DNA of 64,000 nucleotides. Source: Pseudomonas sp. dw_358 (lineage in GTDB: Bacteria > Pseudomonadota > Gammaproteobacteria > Pseudomonadales > Pseudomonadaceae). Positions 1 through 7,848 of the stretch are shown here, in pieces (position 1 is the stretch's first letter; every line of letters begins with the position of its first letter). Position numbers and translations under genes: made by a program. Where the stretch lies: the NCBI RefSeq assembly GCF_018449655.1, contig NZ_JAAVUX010000001.1, forward strand, positions 62,001 to 126,000, written 5' to 3'. Under the pieces are notes generated by a model that was not told where the DNA came from, did not search any database, and saw only the letters and a list, made by a program, of their open reading frames with translations.

Positions 1-109
1 CGGCCTGAGCTGGGTCGGTGGCTATGTCTCGGCCGCCGCGCTTCTGAGCCTGCTGGCAGTGCTGTGCCTGAAGGAAACGAGGCATGAGGATTTAAATCGC
101 ATATCCTGA
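1..109 (+). CDS. C-terminal end of an MFS-type transporter (5' truncated)
   Basis: Only the last 35 codons are in the window, ending in TGA at 107-109. They encode one hydrophobic helix (roughly GGYVSAAALLSLLAVLCL) followed by a polar tail starting with KETR. A terminal membrane helix followed by a KET/RET tail is common at the end of major facilitator transporters of the metabolite:H+ symporter type. That assignment is by pattern only, because no signature motif is present in the fragment. The gene runs in the same direction as the diguanylate cyclase that follows 78 bp later. Confidence 0.5.
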   Translation, partial: GLSWVGGYVSAAALLSLLAVLCLKETRHEDLNRIS

Positions 110-187
110 TGTCACAGGTCAGTGATTGACGCACTGACCACAGCGGGCCCCGGAGATCGAGGCCCATAAACATGTGACGGACACCCC

Positions 188-1669
188 ATGCCGCTTCGCA
201 ACATGCTGGTCTCCCAGCGTTACCTGATTTTCATCGTGGTCACCCTGCTGGGTGGCGGTTTTCTGACCACTTCCCTGCTGAGCTACTACGTCTCCCGAGA
301 CTCCATCCGCAACACCATCGCCAACACCGAGCTGCCGCTGACCTCCGACACGGTCTATTCGGAAGTGCTCAAGGACATCCTGCGGCCGATCCTGATTTCC
401 TCGATGATGTCCCGCGACACCTTCCTGCGGGATTGGGCCATCGCCAGCCAGAAAGATCCGCAGCCGCTGACCCGCTACCTCAGGGAGGTGGTGACCTCGT
501 ACGGCGCCTACACGGCGTTCTTCGTTTCCGAATCCAGCAAGACGTACTACACCGCCAACGGCGTGCTCAAGATCATTCACCCGGATGACCCCCGCGATGG
601 CTGGTACTACCGGGTCAAGGAGTCGACCACGCCCTACGAGTTCGAACTCGACAGCGACCAGGCCCACCATGACGACCTGGCGTTCTTTATCAACTACAAA
701 GTGTACGACTACCAGAATCAGTTCATCGGCGTGGCCGGTGTCGGCCTGCGCGCCAACGCCGTGGTCAAATTGATGGACACCTATCAGCAGCGCTACGACA
801 GCCAGGTCTACTTTGTCGATGCCCAGGGGCGCCTGACCCTGACCGGCACCGACGGCGGCCCGGACGGCGCCCATGCGGGCAGGTCGTTGGCGGAACTGAG
901 CAGTACCCGCCCGCTGCTGTCTCGACTCCCTACCCCCCACGGCGGCAGCTATGAATACTCCAGCGAGGGCCAGGGCCATTTGCTCAACGTGCGCTTTATC
1001 CCTGAGCTCAACTGGTACCTGTACACCGACAAGCGCGAAGACATCGCCCTGAACGAGGTGCGCTCCTCGCTGTACCTGAATCTGCTCATCTGCCTGGTGG
1101 TGATGCTGGCGGTCATGGCCCTGCTGTATCGAGTGGTCCGGCGCTATCAGATACACATCGAGAAGATGGCTACCCTCGACACCCTGACTGCCCTCCCCAA
1201 CCGCCGGGGCTTCGACCTGCTGGTGGTACAGGCCATGCGCGAAGCCCAGCGCGAGCGCGAGCCGCTGGCATTGCTGCTGTTCGATCTGGACCACTTCAAG
1301 CGGCTCAACGACACCTTCGGGCACCTGGCCGGCGACTGTGTCTTGCGCGGCTTTGCCCACGTGCTGCGCAGTTGCCTGCGCAAAGCCGATATCGTCTGCC
1401 GTTGGGGCGGCGAAGAATTCATTGTGCTGTTGCGCACCGACAGCGAGCACGCCCAACAGATCGCCGAGAAAATCCGCCTGCGCACCGAACAGCAGGCTTT
1501 CGCTTTCGAAGGCCAGAGCCTGCATGCCACCAGCAGTGTCGGGATGACGATGGTGGGCGAAGGCGATACCCTGCAAAGCCTCATCGCCCGCGCCGATCAG
1601 GCGCTGTACCGCGCCAAGGAAAGCGGACGCAATCGCCTTTGCCTGGAGCCAGGTCCCACGCCCCCATGA
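188..1669 (+). CDS. Membrane diguanylate cyclase, Cache sensor + GGDEF domain
   Basis: This 493-aa protein should make cyclic di-GMP from two GTP in response to an extracytoplasmic signal. It has a membrane helix at about residues 11-31, a periplasmic region of about 260 residues (dCache-like, with WYYR at 139-142), a second helix at about 296-313, and a C-terminal GGDEF domain. The active-site motif reads GGEEF at 407-411, which is a functional variant. The metal/substrate loop FDLDHFK is at 365-371. The inhibitory I-site RxxD is intact as RKAD at 398-401, so product feedback is expected. The stop codon overlaps the next start (ATGA), so the CWC protein is translationally coupled. The ligand cannot be read from sequence. 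The ATG at 188 has only a weak ribosome site. Confidence 0.9.
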   Translation: MPLRNMLVSQRYLIFIVVTLLGGGFLTTSLLSYYVSRDSIRNTIANTELPLTSDTVYSEVLKDILRPILISSMMSRDTFLRDWAIASQKDPQPLTRYLREVVTSYGAYTAFFVSESSKTYYTANGVLKIIHPDDPRDGWYYRVKESTTPYEFELDSDQAHHDDLAFFINYKVYDYQNQFIGVAGVGLRANAVVKLMDTYQQRYDSQVYFVDAQGRLTLTGTDGGPDGAHAGRSLAELSSTRPLLSRLPTPHGGSYEYSSEGQGHLLNVRFIPELNWYLYTDKREDIALNEVRSSLYLNLLICLVVMLAVMALLYRVVRRYQIHIEKMATLDTLTALPNRRGFDLLVVQAMREAQREREPLALLLFDLDHFKRLNDTFGHLAGDCVLRGFAHVLRSCLRKADIVCRWGGEEFIVLLRTDSEHAQQIAEKIRLRTEQQAFAFEGQSLHATSSVGMTMVGEGDTLQSLIARADQALYRAKESGRNRLCLEPGPTPP

Positions 1670-1881
1670 ACCATTGCGCCCCATCACTGTGCCCTGCCTG
1701 CGGGGCCCGCAACGACTGCGCCCTGGCCGATCCGGCCAGCGCCGACCGCGCTTGCTGGTGCTACAGCGTCAGCATCGACCCGCAGGTGCTCCGGGCCTTG
1801 CCCGAAGCCCTGCGCAACAAGGCCTGCCTGTGCCCACGCTGCGCGCAAGTGCTGGATCAATTGCCGACGCAAAACCGGTAA
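1666..1881 (+). CDS. Cysteine-rich CWC family small protein
   Basis: A 71-aa protein whose start overlaps the stop of the diguanylate cyclase by 4 nt (ATGA). It contains nine cysteines (C4, C9, C12, C18, C30, C32, C54, C56, C59), including CPAC at 9-12, the family-defining C-W-C at 30-32 and CLCPRC at 54-59. These clusters look like one or two zinc sites, which is an inference. The cysteine-rich CWC family is known only as a conserved small protein and has no established function. Coupling to a GGDEF gene and the short gap to rsuA (36 bp) suggest one transcript with both neighbours. Confidence 0.8.
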   Translation: MNHCAPSLCPACGARNDCALADPASADRACWCYSVSIDPQVLRALPEALRNKACLCPRCAQVLDQLPTQNR

Positions 1882-1917
1882 CATGGCCGCCCCCTTCCTG
1901 ACTCGACCTGCCCTGCC

Positions 1918-2610
1918 ATGCGCCTGGACCGTTTCCTCGGCAACCTGCCCCGCTTCAACCGCAAGCAAGTGCGGCTGCTGCTCATTGCCCGACGGATCAA
2001 AGTCGACGGACAGGTCACCAGCGACCCCTTGCACGAAGTCCGGGAATTCAGCCGTGTCGAACTGGATGACGAGTTGCTGCAGGCCGGTCGCGCGCCGCGC
2101 TACTTCATGTTGCACAAGCCCATGGGCTGCGTCAGCGCCACAGTGGACCTGCAACACCCCACGGTCCTCGACCTGCTCGACGAGCCGGACAAGCATGACC
2201 TGCACATTGCCGGCCGACTGGACTTCAACACCTCGGGGCTGATGCTTATCACCAACGACGGCCAGTGGTCGCGGCGCCTGACCCAGCCCATCACCAAACT
2301 GCCGAAGGTCTACCATGTGCACACCGAGCAGCCGATCAGCCCGGAATATGCCGAAACCTTCGCACGGGGTCTGTATTTCGCCTTCGAAGACCTCACCACC
2401 CAACCGGCGCACCTGGAGATTCTCGACAGGTGCAGCGCAAGGCTGAGCATCGTCGAGGGGCGTTACCATCAGGTGAAACGGATGTTCGGGCACTTTCAGA
2501 ACAAGGTGCTCACCCTGCACCGCGAAAGCATGGGCCCGCTGGTCCTGGATCCGGCTCTGGCACCCGGCCAGTACCGACACCTGACAGCTGAAGAGATTCA
2601 GCAGATTTGA
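1918..2610 (+). CDS. rsuA: 16S rRNA pseudouridine synthase, RsuA family
   Basis: A 230-aa enzyme of the RsuA/RluB/E/F family, which converts a uridine of rRNA to pseudouridine (U516 of 16S rRNA in E. coli RsuA). An N-terminal S4-like RNA-binding segment covers about residues 1-50. The catalytic motif GRLDFNTSGL is at 99-108 with the nucleophilic Asp at 102, and the family's GRYHQVKRM motif lies near the C terminus. The length matches RsuA. The S4 segment here is slightly divergent, as in the Pseudomonas orthologues. No clear Shine-Dalgarno sequence precedes the ATG, which fits coupling to the upstream CWC gene. Confidence 0.88.
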   Translation: MRLDRFLGNLPRFNRKQVRLLLIARRIKVDGQVTSDPLHEVREFSRVELDDELLQAGRAPRYFMLHKPMGCVSATVDLQHPTVLDLLDEPDKHDLHIAGRLDFNTSGLMLITNDGQWSRRLTQPITKLPKVYHVHTEQPISPEYAETFARGLYFAFEDLTTQPAHLEILDRCSARLSIVEGRYHQVKRMFGHFQNKVLTLHRESMGPLVLDPALAPGQYRHLTAEEIQQI

Positions 2611-2931
2611 GGTGTGAACCCCTGCCACGACCGCTCGGCCGAAACCGTCGAATGATTGCACGACGTCGCTTGCGAGGCAGCCCATCGGCTGCTTGAATCA
2701 GAACGTCGGTCTTCATGTGACCGGTGAGTCAGCTATGCCGCTGGATTGTACTCTTTGCCCGTGATCGGTGCCTCGAAGCGCTGGAGCTGGCGAACTGCCC
2801 GCCTATAACAAAACCCGTCGAACAGATCGTTCGGATCGACAAGGGCCCCTTTCAGGCAATTGCCTACCTGTCACACACAACGTGCAGCGTCGACTGCGCG
2901 AACACTCGTTTTTTGCCAGGAGTCTAACGAC
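2611..2931. other. Intergenic region upstream of phaG
   Basis: This 321-bp stretch between rsuA and phaG holds no credible gene. An open frame at 2724-2927 has no ribosome site and no recognisable protein character. A possible -10 element TATAAC lies at 2804-2809. A perfect 12-bp palindrome AGGCAATTGCCT lies at 2854-2865, 66 bp upstream of the phaG start. The phaG ribosome site AGGAG is at about 2918-2922. Confidence 0.5.
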
Positions 2932-3816
2932 ATGAGGCCAGAAATCGCTGTGCTGGATATACAGGGTCAGTATCGGGTCTACACGGAGTTGTATCGCGCA
3001 GAGGCCGCTGAAAAAACCATCATCCTGGTCAATGGATCACTGGCAACCACGGCATCCTTTGCCCAAACCGTGCGCAGCCTGCACCCCGAATTCAATGTCG
3101 TGCTGTACGACCAGCCCTACTCCGGGAAATCCAAGGCACACAATCACAACCAGCGCTCGGTGACCAAGGAAGAGGAAGGCCTGATTCTGCTGGAGCTGAT
3201 CGACCACTTCAACGCCGAACAGATCATGTCCTTCTCCTGGGGTGGCGCCTGCGCCATGCTCGCCCTCGCCCACCGCCCCAAGCGCATCGAAAAGGCCGTG
3301 ATCAGCTCCTTCTCTCCGGTGCTCAACGCGCCCATGCGCGACTACCTGGAGCGTGGGGCTGAATACCTGGGCGCCTTCGAGCGGTTCAAGATTGGCCACT
3401 TGGTCAACGACACCATCGGTAAACACCTGCCGTCGCTGTTCAAGCGCTTCAATTACAAGCACGTGAGCAGCCTGGAACATCATGAATACATGCAGATGCA
3501 CTTTCACATCAGCGAAGTGCTGGCCAACGAATTGGGCGATGCCCTGACAGGCGCGGGCAAGGTCAACGTGCCGGTGCTGTTTATCAATGGCGAATGGGAC
3601 GAGTACACCACTCACCAGGAAGCCCGGATCTTCGCCAACCACGTGGAAAAGGCCCAGTTTGCCTGCATCCAGAACACCGGGCACTTTCTCGACATGGAAC
3701 ACAAGGTCGCCTGTCAGGATACGCGCAACGCCATGATCGACTTCCTGCAACCCCACGCCGGCGACCGGCGACTGCGCTACCGGCCTGCGCAAAATCACCC
3801 TGCATTGGCGTTCTGA
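2932..3816 (+). CDS. phaG: (R)-3-hydroxydecanoyl-ACP:CoA transacylase/thioesterase PhaG
   Basis: A 294-aa alpha/beta-hydrolase-fold protein that links fatty-acid synthesis to medium-chain polyhydroxyalkanoate precursors. It acts on (R)-3-hydroxyacyl-ACP, and whether the product is the CoA ester or the free acid is debated for the family. The start MRPEIAVLDIQGQYRVYTE and the segment NGSLATTASFAQTV match P. putida PhaG as I remember it. The nucleophile is S102 in FSWGG, with the acid in GEWDEYTT and the histidine in TGHFLDME. The ATG at 2932 has AGGAG about 9 nt upstream. An in-frame extension to 2860 lacks a ribosome site. The related RhlA (HAA synthase) is the main alternative, but the N-terminal match favours PhaG. 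Confidence 0.92.
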   Translation: MRPEIAVLDIQGQYRVYTELYRAEAAEKTIILVNGSLATTASFAQTVRSLHPEFNVVLYDQPYSGKSKAHNHNQRSVTKEEEGLILLELIDHFNAEQIMSFSWGGACAMLALAHRPKRIEKAVISSFSPVLNAPMRDYLERGAEYLGAFERFKIGHLVNDTIGKHLPSLFKRFNYKHVSSLEHHEYMQMHFHISEVLANELGDALTGAGKVNVPVLFINGEWDEYTTHQEARIFANHVEKAQFACIQNTGHFLDMEHKVACQDTRNAMIDFLQPHAGDRRLRYRPAQNHPALAF

Positions 3817-3917
3817 GGCCTTGGCCCGTGGCCGCAGGGCAACGGGCCGGTGAATGGCGCGGTGGAAATAGCGCTTCATTTCGGCTTCGACTTCTGGTAC
3901 AAAGTCACCCGCGAAAT

Positions 3918-3991
3918 GCGGGTATAGTTTAGTGGCAAAACGAAAGCTTCCCAAGCTTTAGTTGAGGGTTCGATTCCCTCTACCCGCTCCA
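3918..3991 (+). tRNA. tRNA-Gly (anticodon CCC)
   Basis: A full cloverleaf can be drawn. The acceptor stem GCGGGTA (3918-3924) pairs with TACCCGC (3981-3987). The D arm is GTTT/AAAC. The anticodon stem AAAGC/GCTTT encloses the loop TTCCCAA, giving anticodon CCC. The T arm GAGGG-TTCGATT-CCCTC follows. The discriminator T is at 3988 and the CCA end is encoded at 3989-3991. Confidence 0.97.
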
Positions 3992-4116
3992 GATTTTTGC
4001 GCGCCGTTCGGCATTCTGCTTCACCCTGATCCATCAAGTTTATCCTGCCAGGCTCCTTGTTGCTTTGCTTGGCCGCCGTGCTGTGGGCGATTAGAAGGTT
4101 CAAGGCAACCTCTCCA

Positions 4117-4135
4117 GGGCCGAGCGTGCTCGGGA
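4117..4135 (+). repeat. Single REP element (CCGAGC/GCTCGG type)
   Basis: This is one copy of the palindromic core GG(A/G)CCGAGC-N2-GCTCGGGA also found at 15907, 15966, 21868 and 21928. It forms a 6-bp stem CCGAGC/GCTCGG with a 2-nt loop. Unlike the others it has no inverted partner nearby. It lies between tRNA-Gly and metE. Confidence 0.65.
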
Positions 4136-4245
4136 GCCGCCACTCACATGAATACTCCTCGCGTTCAATCCAAAAATTATGAGTTTGTCTCATCACCCCC
4201 TCCCTGTCGACAATGCGCCCACTTACGCATTGGAGACATCTCGCC

Positions 4246-6555
4246 ATGGCAACGCCCCACTCCCTCGGCTTTCCCCGCATCGGTGCCGACCGTGAACTGA
4301 AAAAAGCCCTCGAAGCCCATTGGAAAGGCGACATCGACCAGGCTGCCCTGGAAACCGTGGGCCGAGCGTTGCGGGCGCAGCATTGGGCGATGCAGCGCGA
4401 CGCCGGGATCGAACTGCTGCCCGTGGGGGATTTTGCCTGGTATGACCAGATGCTCGCCCAGTCCCTGACGTTGGGCGTGGTGCCAGATCGGTTTGCCAGC
4501 ACTCAGGATGCGCGCGGCCTGCCGACGCTGGACAGCCTGTTCGCCATGGCCCGAGGTGCCAGCGCCGGTTGCTGCGGTGAGCACGGCGGCGGGCAGCATG
4601 CCCTGGAGCTGACTAAATGGTTCGACACCAACTACCACTATCTGGTCCCCGAGTTCACAGCCGACCAGCGTTTCATGCTGAGCTGGGAACAACTGTTCGA
4701 GGAGGTCGACGAGGCATTGGCCCTTGGCCACAAGGTCAAGCCGGTCGTGATCGGCCCGCTGACCTACCTGTGGCTGGGCAAGGCCAAGGGCGGTGATTTT
4801 GACAAGCTGGACCTGCTGGAGCGCTTGTTGCCGGTGTACGGGGAAATTCTCGGGCGGCTGGCGCGCCAAGGCGTGGAATGGGTGCAGATCGATGAGCCGA
4901 TCCTCTGCCTGGACCTGCCACAGGACTGGAAAAATGCCTTCGAACGGGCGTATCACATCCTGCAGTACTCGCCACTGAAGAAGCTGGTGGCCACCTATTT
5001 CGGCGCTCTGGAAGACAACCTGGGTCTGGCCGTCGGTCTGCCGGTGGACGGTTTGCACATCGATCTGGTGCGCGCACCCGAGCAGTTGGCGACGGTGCTG
5101 GATCGCCTGCCCAGCTATAAAGTGCTGTCGGTGGGCGTGGTCAACGGGCGCAATGTCTGGCGCTGTGATCTGGAGCAGGCGCTGGCGTACCTGCAAGAAG
5201 CGCAGCAGCGTTTTGGCCACAATCTGTGGGTCAGCAGCTCCTGCTCGTTGCTGCACAGCCCGGTGGACCTGGCCCGTGAGGATCAGTTGGATGATGAACT
5301 GAAAAGCTGGCTGGCTTTCGCTGTGCAGAAATGCGCGGAGGTTCGCGTGATCGCGCAGGCACTCACCCAGCCACAGGATTCCCGCGTTCAAGCCGCGCTG
5401 CTTGACAGTCGCTCGGTTCAGGCCAGCCGCCAGCAGTCGACACGCATTCACAAAATCGCGGTGCAAGCGCGTCTGGCCGCCGTATCGCCTGCCGACAGCC
5501 AGCGCCAATCGGCCTTTACCCAACGCATCGAAGTGCAGCGCGCGCGGTTGGCGTTGCCGGCCTTTCCGACCACTACCATCGGCTCATTCCCGCAGACAGC
5601 GACGATTCGTCTGGCCCGCCAGGCCTTCAAGCAAGGCAAGCTGTCCCTGAGTGATTACACCGATGCCATGCACCACGAGATTCGCCAGGCTATCAAGGTC
5701 CAGGAAAATCTCGGACTGGACGTATTGGTCCACGGCGAAGCCGAACGTAACGACATGGTCGAATATTTTGCCGAGCAATTGGACGGCTATGCCTTCACCC
5801 GCTTCGGCTGGGTGCAGAGCTACGGTTCGCGCTGCGTCAAACCGGCGATTATCTATGGCGACCTGAGCCGACCCCAGGCGATGACCGTGGAGTGGATTCG
5901 CTACGCGCAGACCCAGACCGAGAAGGTCATGAAAGGCATGCTCACCGGCCCGGTGACATTACTGATGTGGTCGTTCGCCCGGGAGGACGTCTCCCGCGAG
6001 ACCCAGGCTCGGCAGTTGGCGCTGGCGATTCGTGACGAGGTTCTGGACCTGGAAGCGGCCGGTATCCAGATCGTTCAAATCGACGAGGCGGCTTTCCGTG
6101 AAGGGTTACCCTTGCGCCGGGCGCAGTGGCAGGCCTATCTGGACTGGGCAGTGGAAGCCTTTCGCCTGTGCGCTGCCGGTGTCCGGGACGAAACCCAGAT
6201 CCACACCCACATGTGCTATAGCGAGTTCAACGACGTGATCGACGCCATCGCCGCGATGGACGCCGACGTCATCACCATCGAGACCTCGCGCTCGGGCATG
6301 CAGCTGCTCGAAGCGTTCAAGGCGTTCGATTACCCCAACGACATCGGCCCGGGCGTCTACGATATACATTCACCTCGCGTGCCGGGCAGTGCCGAGATGG
6401 CCGACCTGCTGCGCAAGGCGGCCCGACACGTGCCGGCCGAGCGTTTGTGGGTCAACCCGGACTGCGGGCTGAAGACCCGAGGCTGGGCCGAAACGCAAGC
6501 GGCGTTGGTGAACATGGTGGCTGCGGCGCGGCAGTTGCGCGCCGAGCTGGCATAA
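4246..6555 (+). CDS. metE: Cobalamin-independent methionine synthase MetE
   Basis: A 769-aa zinc enzyme that transfers the methyl group of 5-methyltetrahydropteroyl-triglutamate to homocysteine to give methionine, without B12. The two tandem barrel halves are present ([13 protein letters not shown] at the N terminus, TTIGSFPQT at the start of the second half). The zinc ligands are H655, C657 (in HMCYSEF), E679 (in TIETSRSG) and C740 (in NPDCGLKTR), with the same spacing as E. coli H641/C643/E665/C726. The ATG at 4246 has GGAG about 11 nt upstream, and an upstream in-frame ATG at 4213 lacks one. Possible MetR-type dyads precede it (TGAG-N5-CTCA near 4180; TGAA-N11-TTCA near 4148). No metR lies nearby. 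I see no B12 riboswitch upstream of metE itself, but one lies directly downstream. Confidence 0.97.
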   Translation: MATPHSLGFPRIGADRELKKALEAHWKGDIDQAALETVGRALRAQHWAMQRDAGIELLPVGDFAWYDQMLAQSLTLGVVPDRFASTQDARGLPTLDSLFAMARGASAGCCGEHGGGQHALELTKWFDTNYHYLVPEFTADQRFMLSWEQLFEEVDEALALGHKVKPVVIGPLTYLWLGKAKGGDFDKLDLLERLLPVYGEILGRLARQGVEWVQIDEPILCLDLPQDWKNAFERAYHILQYSPLKKLVATYFGALEDNLGLAVGLPVDGLHIDLVRAPEQLATVLDRLPSYKVLSVGVVNGRNVWRCDLEQALAYLQEAQQRFGHNLWVSSSCSLLHSPVDLAREDQLDDELKSWLAFAVQKCAEVRVIAQALTQPQDSRVQAALLDSRSVQASRQQSTRIHKIAVQARLAAVSPADSQRQSAFTQRIEVQRARLALPAFPTTTIGSFPQTATIRLARQAFKQGKLSLSDYTDAMHHEIRQAIKVQENLGLDVLVHGEAERNDMVEYFAEQLDGYAFTRFGWVQSYGSRCVKPAIIYGDLSRPQAMTVEWIRYAQTQTEKVMKGMLTGPVTLLMWSFAREDVSRETQARQLALAIRDEVLDLEAAGIQIVQIDEAAFREGLPLRRAQWQAYLDWAVEAFRLCAAGVRDETQIHTHMCYSEFNDVIDAIAAMDADVITIETSRSGMQLLEAFKAFDYPNDIGPGVYDIHSPRVPGSAEMADLLRKAARHVPAERLWVNPDCGLKTRGWAETQAALVNMVAAARQLRAELA

Positions 6556-6602
6556 GGTGCAAGGCCGAGGACGAACGCGTACACTGCGGTCGCTCCAAAA
6601 AA

Positions 6603-6690
6603 TTGTAGCGAAGGAAGAAGTCGGTCAAAAACCGCCGCGGTCGCGCCACTGTAGTCGGCTTCATGCCGTAAGCCAGACCTTCCTTCGTCA
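6603..6690 (+). promoter_or_regulatory. Cobalamin (adenosylcobalamin) riboswitch
   Basis: A closing P1 helix of 9 perfect base pairs, CGAAGGAAG (6609-6617) with CTTCCTTCG (6679-6687), encloses the conserved core. The core contains a GCGCCACTGT segment (6643-6652) and the B12-box-like TAAGCCAGA (about 6669-6677). Both are hallmark segments of cobalamin riboswitches. It lies in the leader of cbtB-cbtA, 40 nt before the cbtB start, which matches the established control of cobalt-uptake genes by B12 in pseudomonads. B12 binding is expected to reduce cbtBA expression. The exact 5' limit and the expression platform are inferred. Confidence 0.88.
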
Positions 6691-6729
6691 AATCAACCGT
6701 TGTCGGGACGCGTAATCCCTGAGGTCATC

Positions 6730-6942
6730 ATGGCTTATACCGCTTCTTCTCAAACCGATGTCGCCATCCCTGCCATCCCGCTGGGCGAAGTCTTGCCTTG
6801 GGCGATCTTCGGCGGTCTGCTGCTGATGCTGGCGCTGTATTTCGTGGGTGCCGAACAAGGCGCCACCGCGATGTTCAAGGGCATGTATGTCCACGAATTC
6901 GTGCACGACGGCCGCCACCTGCTGGGCTTCCCCTGCCACTGA
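6730..6942 (+). CDS. cbtB: Cobalt transporter subunit CbtB
   Basis: A 70-aa single-span membrane protein with a hydrophobic helix at about residues 24-42 and a histidine-rich C terminus (HEFVHDGRHLLGFPCH). The C-terminal histidines are the proposed metal site of CbtB. It works with CbtA in B12-regulated cobalt import. The ATG at 6730 has GAGG 5 nt upstream; the frame opens at 6700 but without a ribosome site. It is transcribed behind the cobalamin riboswitch and followed 17 bp later by cbtA. Confidence 0.92.
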   Translation: MAYTASSQTDVAIPAIPLGEVLPWAIFGGLLLMLALYFVGAEQGATAMFKGMYVHEFVHDGRHLLGFPCH

Positions 6943-6959
6943 TCCCCTGAGGTTCTGAC

Positions 6960-7688
6960 ATGACTGGTCGTTTACTCGTCAGGGGCATGCTCGTCGGTCT
7001 GATCGCGGGCATCCTGGCATTCGGCTTCGCCAAAGTGTTTGGCGAGCCCCAGGTGGACCGTGCGATTGCCTTCGAGGAAGGCATGGCCCACATGCACGGT
7101 GATGCCGAAGAGCCGGAACTGGTGAGCCGCGAGGTGCAAAGCACTTTCGGCCTGTTCACCGGTGTGATGGTGTACAGCACCGCGCTGGGCGGGCTCTTCG
7201 CGCTGGTGTTCGCCTATTCGCTGGGGCGTATCGGCAAGATCGGCCCACGCGGGCTGGCGGCATTGCTGGCACTGGCCGCGTTCGTCACGGTGTTTCTGGT
7301 GCCCGGTCTGGTCTATCCGCCGAACCCGCCGTCGGTGGGTGACCCGAATACCATTGGCCAACGCACCAAGTTGTTCTTTCTGATGATTCTGGTGTCAGTG
7401 GTGGCCGCTGTAATCGCGGTCAATGCGGGACGCAAGCTCATCGCGCGCTCCGGGCTGTGGAACGGTGCGATTGGCGGCGTGGCGATTTACCTGGCCATTG
7501 TCATCGTGGCCGCGGCGCTGTTTCCCACCATCAACGAAGTGCCGGACAACTTCTCGGCGGTCACGCTGTGGAAATTCCGGACCGCATCGCTGGGCATCCA
7601 GATTGCCCTGTGGGGCAGCCTGGGCTTGATCTTTGGCCCGGTGGCCGAGCGGGCTTTATTCCCGGCAGGGCGGTTGGTCCGCGTCTGA
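6960..7688 (+). CDS. cbtA: Cobalt transporter subunit CbtA
   Basis: A 242-aa membrane protein with about five or six hydrophobic segments. The first is near residues 7-25, followed by an acidic/His loop with EEGMAHMHGDAEE at about 38-50 that could bind metal. Family membership (CbtA) is supported by this architecture, by its neighbour cbtB and by the riboswitch. It presumably forms the channel for Co2+ needed for B12 synthesis. A hairpin at 7701-7723 follows the stop. Confidence 0.9.
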   Translation: MTGRLLVRGMLVGLIAGILAFGFAKVFGEPQVDRAIAFEEGMAHMHGDAEEPELVSREVQSTFGLFTGVMVYSTALGGLFALVFAYSLGRIGKIGPRGLAALLALAAFVTVFLVPGLVYPPNPPSVGDPNTIGQRTKLFFLMILVSVVAAVIAVNAGRKLIARSGLWNGAIGGVAIYLAIVIVAAALFPTINEVPDNFSAVTLWKFRTASLGIQIALWGSLGLIFGPVAERALFPAGRLVRV

Positions 7689-7700
7689 GAAACACCCCGG

Positions 7701-7723
7701 TGAGGCCGTGCAACGCGGCCTCA
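7701..7723 (+). terminator. Terminator-like hairpin after cbtA
   Basis: TGAGGCCG (7701-7708) pairs with CGGCCTCA (7716-7723) around a 7-nt loop, 12 nt after the cbtA stop. The following sequence is only weakly T-rich, so intrinsic termination is probable but not certain. Confidence 0.5.
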
Positions 7724-7848
7724 TTGCCTGCTCCCCGAACTCGACCAACGCCCTTCAGCCAACCCCATCCCAGTCGATACAGCAGGAACAATAACCTGCA
7801 TCTGCCCCCGGCAGCCGCGCGCCTCTCTCATTATCGACGAGCCCCGCC

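Noticed and set aside
119..1687. 522-codon open frame antisense to the diguanylate cyclase
   Set aside because: It is a shadow of the GC-rich coding strand. The sense frame has clear GGDEF motifs, and the antisense product has only low-complexity Gln/Val/Gly-rich sequence.
2724..2927. 67-codon frame between rsuA and phaG
   Set aside because: It has no ribosome site, unusual composition, and overlaps the phaG promoter region.
3992..4245. Cobalamin riboswitch before metE
   Set aside because: I looked for the CCGCCACTG and AGCC-GGA B12-box segments and found none. The riboswitch lies downstream, before cbtB.
3876..4502. Open frame on the minus strand containing EGIEPSTKAWEAFVLPLNYTR
   Set aside because: This is the well-known spurious translation across a tRNA-Gly gene. 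It also runs antisense into metE.
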